Origin: Chondrilla cf. caribensis
Lineage: Eukaryota > Porifera > Demospongiae > Chondrillida > Chondrillidae
Length of the DNA: 64,000 nt
Assembly (NCBI GenBank): GCA_964020155.1
Contig: OZ026555.1
Coordinates: 5,197,295 to 5,261,294 of the forward strand
Direction of reading: 5' to 3'
The notes under the pieces are model-generated. The model saw only the letters and a list, made by a program, of their open reading frames with translations. It was not told where the DNA came from and searched no databases. Positions within the stretch are counted from its first letter, which is position 1. Each line of letters opens with the position of its first letter. A program made the position numbers and the translations under genes. Below are positions 23,220 through 33,428 of the stretch, piece after piece.

Positions 23220-23256
23220 TGCCCACGTGATCAGCTATTCGTAGATCACGTGGGCA
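23220..23256. promoter_or_regulatory. Inverted repeat with two CACGTG E-boxes
   Basis: Arms tgcccacgtgatc (23220-23232) and gatcacgtgggca (23244-23256) are perfect reverse complements around an 11-base loop. Each holds the bHLH-zip site CACGTG, and the flank TCACGTG fits USF/MITF/TFE-type sites. The motif ends 18 bases before the ATG at 23275, so it should act at the promoter or in the 5' untranslated region. Binding is an inference. Confidence 0.65.
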
Positions 23257-23274
23257 TAAAGATCTCTTGAAAAA

Positions 23275-25135
23275 ATGGCTGCCCCAATTAGGGATCAGGC
23301 TGTGGTTTCACTGAGCATTTTTATCTTATTTGCTCTTTCAACCCTATACGTTGCGGATTCGGGCGTACCTTCTAGCATTATTAGCTCCGAGATGTTTTCC
23401 AACTTCTCTTTGACAAAGGATAGTGGTTCGCTGACTGGTAATTCTTATTCTAGAGTGTCATCAATCGATGAGGATATCACGCCTTCATCAAGCTCTTCTA
23501 AGTTGTTCTTGTCCACCTCTGTACCACCATTGTCGTTTGAGCAGACATCTACACGTAATCACTGGACAGTGTATCCTATTTCAACATTACCGGCATCACC
23601 TCATCTTTCGTCATCAATCGATGAGGCTATCCCCCCTTCACTAAGCTCTTCTCAGTTGTTCTTGTTCACCTCTGTACCATCGTCGTTTGAGCAGACATCT
23701 ACAAGTAATCACTGGACAGTGTATCCTACTTCAACTTTGCCGGCATCACCTCATCTGTCGTCATCAGTGTTGACATTATTGCCAAAAGCATCATTGTCAC
23801 AGTCATTATTACCATCACAAACACCATCAGCAGTGTCACAATTATTACCACTTTTATCAATATCACTATCACCACCCTCACTTTCATCACCATCACTATC
23901 ATCATTTCCACTGCTACCATCACTATCTCCATCACTATTACCATCACCATCACTGCCATTACCAACTCCCCTACCACCATCATCACCATCATCATCAACA
24001 TCTCCTTCATCATCAACTCCATCGCCATCATCATCACTATCAACATCACCATCATCATCAACATCTCTATCATCATCAACATTGCCACCATCATCACCAT
24101 CTCCATCACCATTGCCATCACCACTGCTACCAACATCAACTATAATTGTCATTGGATCTTGCACGGGAGGAGCAGCTATCATTGTGATCATAATATTTAT
24201 TGTGATTGTGAGTTTTTGTGTTGGTCTTGTATCAATGATGGGGAGATCTCAACATGTGGGTGGATTATAGAGGTTTACTCAGTACAGTCTACAATGATGG
24301 GGAGATCTCAACATGTGGGTAGATTATAGAGGTTCACTCAGTACAGTCTACAATGATGGGGAGATCTCAACATGTGGGTAGATTATAGAGGTTCACTCAG
24401 TACAGTCTACAATGATGGGGAGATCTCAACATGTGGGTAGATTATAGAGGCTCACTCAGTACAGTCTACAATGATGGGGAGATCTCAACATGTGGGTAGA
24501 TTATAGAGGTTCACTCAGTACAGTCTGCAATGATGGGGAGATCTCAACATGTGGATAGATTATAGAGGTTCACTCAGTACAGTCTACAATGATGGTGGGA
24601 TCTTAACGCACAGTCAGAGACTTGGAATTAATGTTATTCAATTTTTCTTTTCAGATATCCTGCTGTGTAAAGTGGTGGCGTAAGAGAAGACGCAGGCGAA
24701 GAGTCTATTTGATGCCCTTGTACAATTTTGATGCCGATTTTGAGGATGAAGATACTGCTAATAATGATGAGATGTTCTTGGACGACTCTGATACCGTACA
24801 AATGTTAAATGTGCGTTTTTGAGCTGTGTGTGTGTCTGTGTGTGTATATATGTGTGTGTGTTTCTATGTGATATGTGAGTACATATTATGCTGCATTACC
24901 TTAGTGTATCTATAACTATGTGAATTTTTATCCTTGGTTAGTGTCAAGTTTTATTGCTGTCTAGCAAAGCTATTTAATACTTCAGAATGTTGCCATCTCT
25001 GCTATAGTCTAGTCTACTGAAGGCTTTTGGTGTATAATATTCAGTTCAGCATTCTCCCACCCCCAGAACCCATTTAGATCAAGAGAAATGGAACCTGTAC
25101 TGGAGTTTGAACCAGAAGAAGTGACAGAAGATTAG
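23275..25135 (+). CDS. Mucin-like Ser/Thr/Pro-rich single-pass membrane protein
   Basis: A predicted type I membrane protein of 385 residues from three phase-0 exons (23275-24207, 24655-24810, 25067-25135). The N terminus has a signal peptide (LSIFILFALSTLYVADSG). Two tandem ~50-residue repeats follow, each holding SSIDE, FEQTST, NHWTVYP and STLPASPHLS. Next comes a region of about 120 residues made almost only of Ser, Pro, Leu and Thr, coded by degenerate ATC/ACC repeats, which would be heavily O-glycosylated. The membrane segment starts near residue 290 (IIVIGSCTGGAAIIVIIIFI) and continues in exon 2. The tail begins with a strongly basic stop-transfer block (KWWRKRRRRRRV) and is then acidic (DADFEDEDTANNDE). 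No family is recognised; the low-complexity part makes homology unreliable. Confidence 0.75.
24232..24600. repeat. 59-bp minisatellite, six copies (same family as 12466-12690)
   Basis: Units repeat exactly every 59 bp (gatctc at 24245, 24304, 24363, 24422, 24481, 24540). The array fills intron 1 of the mucin-like gene. The orientation on the plus strand is the same as in the Rab32-like intron. Confidence 0.97.
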
Positions 25136-25567
25136 TATTTGTTGTATTTTCAGTTTTCTGAAGTTTTGCATGAAATTTTCATTATTTTGTATGTTACCTC
25201 TGAAGTCATAACCGCTTGTCGTGTGCATGTGACTGGCGTCCTTCGAATACATGGTGTGCTTTTCAATTTCATGTGTTATGGTATCTATCCTCCAACTTCA
25301 TCAACCCTGTTGGTTCAGAAGCGGATAAACAGAGTCCAGCCTCAAAGTATAGCAACATTGAACATACATTTTTCAAATGTATTTGTTTTCTGCACACTAT
25401 AATCGAGTCGGGTATCTATGGGTGGATGGATTCAACAAGCGCCTACTGGGCGGAAAGCCCTTGATCCCTCTCCTTTCTTCACCCCAGAGGCACTGATGTG
25501 GACGGTCTAGCCAGTTAGACTAAGGAAACGCGTTTTTAACCGTTTTCGGAACGAAAACTGCAGTAGC
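25136..25567. other. Intergenic, mucin-like gene to HEMK1
   Basis: The 3' flank of one gene and the promoter of the next, both on plus. I see no further gene. Confidence 0.4.
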
Positions 25568-27725
25568 ATGTCAAAATGGCTGGCCACGTTGAAGGCGAAT
25601 GGCGTACCAGAAGCTCGTTTATCAGTCAAGTATTTTCTTCAGCACCTGCTAACGGATCAAGTTGACAGGAATGCTTTGGTAAGATCCTTCACAAGCTTGC
25701 CATTAAGTAAGTACTAGTTCCACTGCTGTCTAGTCGGAGGGTGCGTACATGCACGTGATGTACACTGCACGGTATTTATTGATCCGGGGTATCTAAGGTC
25801 TATGATCAGGGTTATACGCACTTATAGGCATTTGCCTTCGAACTACCAGTCAACCCGCATACAATGTATAATGTCGACTGTAGGTTGGAATGACCATCGC
25901 TGAAATGGAGTCTGTATTGAGTGAAAAGCAGAAACAGAAGCTCGAGGATATGTGTCTTCTTCGGATGAGGAGGTGGCTGTGCAAATCTGTATCACATTTG
26001 AAGCTATTATTTAAATTCGATATCACCCTCTGTGCTATGTAGGATGCCTGTTCAGTACATATTGGGGGAATGGGACTTTAGAGGTGTGTCCTACAAACTC
26101 CGCCCCCCTGTACTGATCCCCAGACCCGAGACAGAAGACCTTGTGGATGCCCTGCTGGATAGCATGGGAAAGGGGAGTGGCCAGTTTCTCGATGTTGGGT
26201 GTGGCAGTGGGTGTATCTCGGTGGAATTATTGAGAGAAAATCCCTTGCTTTGGGGAACTGCTATTGATAAGAGTAAAGAGGCATGTCGTCTGACCACAGA
26301 GAACGCAATAAAGTGTGTGTGGGTGTTAGTGTTGTTTTGATTAATCATAACTATAACTAAAATATGTTTTAGTAATGCTCTGGACCTTTTAGTTAATCAT
26401 AACTATAACTAACTAAAAGAACAGGAATCGCCTTCAAAAAACTATAACTGTAACTAAAAACATGATTAATGTCCCTAAATAAAACTATAATCAAATATCT
26501 GCCACAAATCTTATAGTTACTCTACAAGACTATGTTGGAGTACAAAGAGACCATATTAGCGCTATAAAAAGTGTTCCCAGTAAATGGAAATGGTGTGTTT
26601 ATATGCAGATTATTGAAGACTAGGAGTATTGGGAACTATGTAGGCATGAGCATATCATGATGGTAGAGTGTACGTGTACAACACTCATTACTGTAACTAA
26701 TACTAATACTGTAACAATAACTATAACTAGAATATTTGCATTTTGAAGTGAAAACTGTAACTATAACTAAAATCTAGGAATTGGCTACATACTATAACTA
26801 AAACTAAGATTCTATTTTCTGTCATCAGTCGATTAACCATAACTATTACTAAAATAGATTTTGCTAACTAAAACAACACTGGGTGTGTGGGTGGGCATAT
26901 GTGGGTGTGTGAGAGGGTAGGTAGATGTGTGTTGTGTGTATCGATATTATGTGCATGTGTACATACATCTTGTACATACTGGTAGGTATGGTTTGTACTT
27001 CACCACAGACATGGCGTAGTGGAGAGGCTGGAGGTGATATGTTCAACACTTCAAGAATTCTCTTCACAATTCTCTAGAGGAAGCTACTCGCTGGTTGTAA
27101 GCAATCCTCCGTACATTCCCACTTCCGAATTAAACACTTTGGAACCAGAAATCAGATTGTATGAAGACTCTTGTGCATTAGATGGTGGCAAGAATGGTCT
27201 GTCTGTCACAGTGGAGATTTTGAGCTGTACACGATATCTGCTCCAACCAAATGGGTGAGAGTAAGTAATACGGACAGTTTTGGATTCTCAAATGTATGTA
27301 CACATACACGTGCACATACACATAGATTCATGCATACATGAACATATCCACTCATGACACATGTACACTTGTACACATCCTATAATTATGTATGATCCAA
27401 ACTCAGATACCTTTGGTTGGAACTTGGTTTGGAACAATGGAAGGTTATAAAATCCCTCAGTGAAATTAACAGACATTGGCAACTTGACTTCACCAAGGCT
27501 CACCGCGACCTGACAGGAAGGTGCGTATGTGCTTGTTGCTTCATTGGTGATTGCATGGTGTATGTTTGGTGTATTGAAATAGAAAGTTGTTGAGAGTGTG
27601 TGGGTGTGACAGTGAACTGGTAAACACATTTACCTGGTCAAACAGTGATTGGTATAGAATATTCTGAATTACTGTGAAAATACACACACGGATATTTGTA
27701 CAAACACACACACACACACACACAC

Positions 27726-27799
<74 letters not shown>

Positions 27800-27867
27800 A
27801 TATTCACTATCATATACCATCTCCCAGATTTAGATTTGCTTGTTTAAGACGATGCAAACATGGCTAG
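25568..27867 (+). CDS. HEMK1: HemK-family release factor glutamine methyltransferase
   Basis: Transfers a methyl group from S-adenosylmethionine to the glutamine of the GGQ motif in translation release factors; animal HEMK1 acts in mitochondria. Six exons (25568-25678, 25884-25972, 26043-26312, 27009-27254, 27407-27520, 27828-27867) give 289 residues. The N-terminal helical domain (LKANGVPEARLSVKYFLQHL) is followed by PVQYILGEWDF, the conserved LIPRPETEDLV, the SAM-binding motif FLDVGCGSG, and the catalytic NPPY that holds the substrate glutamine (SNPPYIPTSE). The end, LWLELGLEQ ... DLTGR, also matches. A very short last exon adds a basic tail. No strong presequence is evident, so the mitochondrial location is by family. 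Intron 3 (about 700 bp) carries degenerate ACTATAACTAAAA-type repeats. Confidence 0.93.
26338..26875. repeat. Degenerate ACTATAACTAAAA-type repeats
   Basis: The motif ataactataactaaaa and close variants recur about ten times, spaced irregularly, in HEMK1 intron 3. It is too degenerate and irregular for a normal minisatellite and may be an old decayed array or element. Confidence 0.6.
27707..27797. repeat. (CA)n tract in HEMK1 intron 5
   Basis: About 45 CA units. This is the clear exception to the strand rule in this window: the sense strand carries CA and not TG. Confidence 0.95.
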
Positions 27868-28523
27868 CCAGCGCCATCCTGTGTGTTTGCACACTCCAAA
27901 CATTTGAATGTGTGGACTTTACAATAATACCAAGTATGTGATGAATGCCAAGTATTAAATATCTGAGCCAATTGAAGCCAGAGATGGGATTGATTTTAAT
28001 CAGTACAGTTGGTAGTGTGCTAAGCATACATGCATGTTGATTGAGGGTATAACAACTATGTTGTACACAGCACATATCGCGACAGCAAAGTACTGTCAAT
28101 ATCATCACATTGATATAATGCACACAGTGTATCCCCATTATCCACCATATTTTGTTTTCAGAAGTATGGGTGGATCAATGAGTTGGTGCAGATTGACTGG
28201 ATGTTTATTACTACTTGTGTGTTATATTGTTATTGGAAATCTTGGTGGATGAAGTAGTGGTGGATTAACAGGAATTCACTGTAGTTACCTAGCAACAGTG
28301 TAACTCCCCTATATAAGACAATAGATAGCGATATATAATTTGATATTCAGTAGATCATCTGATTCTGCAAAGAATAAAACAGTTGTACATGTGGTACAAA
28401 ATAATCGCATATAAAATACACACACAGGGAGACACACTGTTATATAATAATAATATAAAATATTGGTGTAGTGTATGCAGTTGAAGTCACACAAACGGTA
28501 CAAAGAGTCCACTAGATACACAG
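27868..28523. other. Convergent 3' flanks, HEMK1 and IQSEC
   Basis: AT-rich sequence holding the 3' untranslated regions of two converging genes. Short open stretches near 28160-28250 have no recognisable content. Confidence 0.45.
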
Positions 28524-28949
28524 TCAGTTATGGCCATTAGCCATGCGAGTGGGAGAAGTTGCTCCTTTCTTCTTCCAAAATTTTAAATGAAATTTGCCTG
28601 GAGAACTCGGGGTTGGTGAGGGGCTGTGAACAGCCTTTTGCTTGCGTCTTCTGTCCAAACTCTTTGCTTTATCCTGATGAGGTTGCTCCAACGACACAGT
28701 CAATGACACCGACAGTCTTGACTCATCACTCACACTGGTGGATTGGCTACCTCCCACCGAAATCGAGTGGGGACGTTTGCCCACCTCATCCCTATCCTCA
28801 GCCTCACTCGTACTGTCCTCCACCTCAGAGGTCTCAATGCTGGAGATTGTCTTCATGCTGCCGGGTTCCTTACGAGGAGTGAGTGGACTACTGGAGTCAC
28901 TCTGTACATTGGAACACACTTATCAGTAATCAACACACTCACCTACACC

Positions 28950-29005
<56 letters not shown>

Positions 29006-29625
29006 CCATACTGATCTACTAGCTACATACAGACACACAGTAGTACAAACACCAAACTCACCAGCACAAAAATCCCATCAGGCACACTCCCGGACCTCAC
29101 CATACCAGACATTTCTGTGGGGAAGTAGAGGGGGAGCTAGAGCATGTACAGGTTTGTGTCTGTGTCGGTACTTGCAGACCAGGGGCAGTGGAGGGAAAGT
29201 ACCTTGTTCGTAATCACTCTTCTCTGAAGTGGAGAACTCTGGTGCTTCCATTGCACTGAGGTTTGAAGGAGAGAGCCGAACTGAGTTCAAAGCACTTTGT
29301 TCTCCAGCCAATATCCGCTCTCTTTCCATCTCAGTCAACTAGACAATAACAACAAACACCCCAGGCATATCACCATGGCAACCAACAAGTACGTACATCT
29401 TGTACATCACCATGGTAACAAGGCCTCACTTCAGCAACAGCGTCCTCCAGGTGCTTGACCAGCTTAGCCCGGCTGACCTCATTCTCACAGGAGCACATGA
29501 AGTGGTTGCTTGAACTGACGTTACAGCGGATATCCACCCCATACTTGTTGGCTGAAATATAAGAGAAAGAGTATGCAAAGTATGGATACTGCTGTACACA
29601 AACTACACATGCACACAGTCACAAT

Positions 29626-29656
<31 letters not shown>

Positions 29657-30285
29657 CCACGCCGTACACACCCACATCCACACCTGCATGCACACCCCCA
29701 CCACACACACACACACACATGCACGTGCACACACACCTGTACTGATTGTTTCAAATTTGATAATATTCGCTCCAAGTAGTGGTATTAGAGATTTGAACTG
29801 ATAATCTCTGTTTCTTGGCTTGGTTACCTAGGAGAGAGTGGGTACCAATGTTTGGAATTGGGAGTATCCACCAGTAATGACTGGACCTACCAGTAGTACA
29901 TCATTGAAGACAAACAGAAACCTGGGACGGGACTTGTGACCATCTTTCTCTAATTCAGCCACTTTACACTTGAAAAGAATTCGTCGATGTGTGAGTACTA
30001 TCGGCTGGGGGGATCGTGGAGGAAGACATGGTTAAAGACACCCACATACGTACATGCTCACCCACCTTCCACATACACCCTTACACACATGCATACATCC
30101 CCACCCCCACCCACCCTCCACTCCCTACACACACACAGTTGCTGACATACAAACTCACAGGACAACCGATCACTGATTTCTCGATGGCATCAACATCATG
30201 GGTGTGGTCACGGGCAGGCATGAATGGACTCTAAATGAAACAAAAAGGTACTCAAATCGTAACACACACACACACACACACATAC

Positions 30286-30358
<73 letters not shown>

Positions 30359-31221
30359 CCCTTAGAATTCGATCGTATATCCCAATCAAAAACTCTGCTG
30401 GGAAGTCCCCTCCTCCATTGATCCCTAATTATATTATGAACAGGACATGAAATCAATCACAATAATATTTTTCCTGTAGTAAGATAAACACACACACCAG
30501 TAGGGACTGAGTGTGCATACCTCGGTTCATTCCAAGCCATTCACCGCGGGTCAAATGTCTGCGAACATTGGGATTGTGCAGGTCTGTGTTGAGCATCATG
30601 ATTGCATAAGACAAGATGAATATTGCATCAGACGACTCAAAAATGTCATCATCACTGCCCCTGTTGGCTTCATAGTATCCATGGGCAAAGACCTACACGG
30701 AACATGTCCTACATAAATCAATCCCCACAGACTACGTCACCTGGTGACCATACCTCAACTATTTTTTCAATTTTTTGGGCTTCCCCCTGTGAAAACACAC
30801 CGAGGAATGTACACACACTAGTCATGATCTAAGGTCCAACAAGTGCTCCTTACCGGCATTAGAAAGTGAGCTTGGAACACTCTGAGAGCCTCGTCAACTG
30901 TTTTCTTTTGAAAGTTCATCAAGCCCACCATCTCACTGTCAATCGGTAGGGTGTACAGGTAGAAAGGGGATGATACATGTGACAATCATGTGACTCACTC
31001 CAAAACAGAATTACTGAAATCACTCTGGATGTCTCCAAGAAACTCTCCAATTTTTTCTCTACTCAAATCAAGTCTACTCATGAAGAAGCTGGCAACCTTT
31101 GCTGGAGAGTCCTGAAGCACTCTCCTTTGCACCAGGTAGATCAGACCCTTCCAAGGTTTCCTGAAACAGAACAAGATATTTTGGGTCTGTCTTCAAATGT
31201 AAATATTGTGATGCAGTACAC

Positions 31222-31264
<43 letters not shown>

Positions 31265-32936
31265 GTTGAAGTAATTTATTCCAATGTTGATTTTCCGTCT
31301 CATTGTGGTTGCACTCTCCCTCTCTCCTTTCAGATACTGCTGCCCTTCCACTACGCGGAACTCGGATATCTTGCTCAGTCTGCTCTGTGTGATGACACTC
31401 AGCCCCTCCTCTCCGGGGGTGGGGCTGATGGTGGAAATGCCGGAATCTCCACCTGGTGAAAGGGACTCTCCCTCTCTTGGAAGGCGTTCTTCACTAAAAC
31501 TACTTTGGACGATCATTTTCTTCATTGTGGGCTTCCTCCAGTGTTGCTGGCGAGGTTCTTCAGGGAACTCCACTGAGACCTGCTCCTCTTGGTCCTGCGA
31601 GCGGTCCACTTGAGATGAATGCCCGTTCAAGGCAGTGGTGGAGTGCTTGTGCCGTCTGACCTGGCGGGGGGTGGAGCACTTCTCAACTCGGTCCTGAAGA
31701 GCAGGGAACTCCTGCAAAATGCTTGTTTGCTTCTTCATGGTTGACTCACTGGTGACTTTGGAAGCCATAGTGGTCCGCCTGTACCGGGTGCTCTGACGCA
31801 TGGACATTGTTCTCTGACGAAGTTTCTTAGGCTCGTGGACTGCCATACCTTTGAGCATGGTCCAGTGGCGCTTAACATTAGTGGCCTTGTACCATCGCTG
31901 AATGACGAGAGCAGCAGCAGTGGCACGCTCTAGACCGCCATATTTCCTCCCCAACTCCTCTTTGATTTTGCGTTGTATCTTCTCCTCCATGTCGGGCGCT
32001 ATGGGGTAGAGAAGGCCATGTTGACGAACGTTCTTTGACGTTTTCCTTGTCCCCGCCATCATTGGCTGTAACGAATCTATGGTCAAGCTTGTCTTGACGT
32101 TCCCTCGACCTCGCTTCCAGCTTTGGAATATGTCGGGGCCATTGGCCACAGTAGCAGCTCTGTTCCTAGTACTGGTAAGGTTTTCTGCGTCCCTGGACGG
32201 GTCAAGTTGGATATGAACATCGTCCATGGTCAACGTCCTCTTACGGGCGGCAGTTGGGGGTCCAGTTTCCCCATCACTATCCGAAGCTTCTTGTGTCCTT
32301 TCCACGTTGCCGATTCTAGCATATCCACTGCCGCTGTCTTCTTCATCCATGGCTGGTAGGTGAGTTGCTCTGTTAGAGAAAACAGTACATTTCAATAGTC
32401 TCAACAAAAGACGTACCAAGGAATGATAAACAAAGTGTCTTACAGAGTAACTCCCTCCCCGCTACATCAACTGAATCTGAATGTCGAGTTTCACAGTACA
32501 CGGTGTATGTAGAAGGAAATTCCTACCGTATCTCAATACCCGATCTGGGACGTCACGAGACGGCTTCTCAAAGCTGTCGCTACAGCTCTGAGTGTAATAA
32601 AATGGGTGTGTCAGGGAGCTACCTGGTTCGCCCTGTGTCCTCCGATGGGATTAGCGGTAATGGAGAATCCTTTGGACGATATGATAAAGACTCTCTTCGC
32701 TTGACTTGCCCCAGCTCATAGGTGAGCTGCCCGACATGGTCTCGTAGGTCCTTGACGTCTTTTCGGAGTCGAGCATTTTCCGTTTCCAGTGCTTTGATAA
32801 TCATTTCCCTCGCGTTCCCGTCTTTTTCCAGCTTCTGCACCTTTTGTTGAAGCTCGATCCTTTCCTTCTCCAAGTAGGCATTCCTCGCCTTCAGGCTCTC
32901 GACAGCCAGAGCGAGCGACTTCTCCTTCCCTGCCAT
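28524..32936 (-). CDS. IQSEC/BRAG-type Arf guanine nucleotide exchange factor
   Basis: Activates Arf GTPases (Arf6 in known IQSECs) at the plasma membrane and endosomes. Thirteen exons: 32936-32623, 32369-31263, 31160-30999, 30935-30854, 30786-30754, 30692-30521, 30424-30360, 30230-30159, 30004-29891, 29827-29737, 29551-29430, 29338 to about 29096, and 28901-28524, about 984 residues. Domains in order: N-terminal coiled coil (ARNAYLEKERIELQQKVQKL), disordered region, IQ motif (ALVIQRWYKATNVKRHW), Sec7 domain (PWKGLIYLVQ, LSREKIGEFLG, VDEALRVFQAHF, AIFILSYAIMMLNTDLHNPN with the catalytic loop glutamate replaced or unresolved, GDFPAEFLIGIYDRI), PH domain (HRRILFKCKVAELE, RFLFVFNDVLLV) and a Ser-rich tail. 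The donor of the twelfth exon is weak (gtccgg); an alternative end or a microexon is possible. The start is 127 bp from the PRPF18 stop. Confidence 0.9.
28951..29000. repeat. (CA)n tract in IQSEC last intron
   Basis: About 25 CA units; TG on the sense strand. Confidence 0.95.
30262..30355. repeat. (CA)n tract next to IQSEC donor
   Basis: An interrupted CA repeat. The donor at 30359 reads gttagtgtgtgtg on the sense strand, so the repeat abuts the splice site. Confidence 0.95.
31219..31262. repeat. (CA)n tract at IQSEC donor
   Basis: On the sense strand the intron starts gtgtgtgtg directly after AACAG; the donor is part of the repeat. Confidence 0.95.
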
Positions 32937-33062
32937 CACCACCCGGCGGTTCCTACGGGTTCTATTGACGGTATACGGAAGTCGGTGACGTTAACAATGA
33001 ATGTCATTAACCCGAACAGTGGGAGGATTATCAGGGAATGCATTTCGGTCACGCCTAACGTC

Positions 33063-33361
33063 TTACTGCGTTCTTTCGTACTCCACACTCCGCGAGGGGT
33101 CTGTGGGGTATAGCCTCTGGGCTAGGGTCATCAGCCTCTTGACAGCCTGAATAAGGCACACAGAACATCCTGGGTTAATTGAATGGGATAACCACCTTAC
33201 TAGTGTTGTCCTCACCTGGATGTATTTCCTCTGTGTTTCATCGTTCAATACATCTATTTATTGTCAAGGAAATAGAAAATGACTCCATTTTAATAGCCAT
33301 TACATGGAGACACCAGTGCTGTGACAAACAAACACACACACACACACACATGCACACACAC

Positions 33362-33428
<67 letters not shown>

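Noticed and set aside
23726..24191. Acidic Asp/Gly/Val-rich reading frame on the minus strand opposite the mucin-like exon
   Set aside because: It is the mirror of the ATC triplet repeats; the plus frame has a signal peptide, a membrane segment and good splice sites.
25568..27254. Bacterial horizontal transfer of the HemK gene
   Set aside because: The gene has five spliceosomal introns and HEMK1 is an ordinary animal mitochondrial gene.
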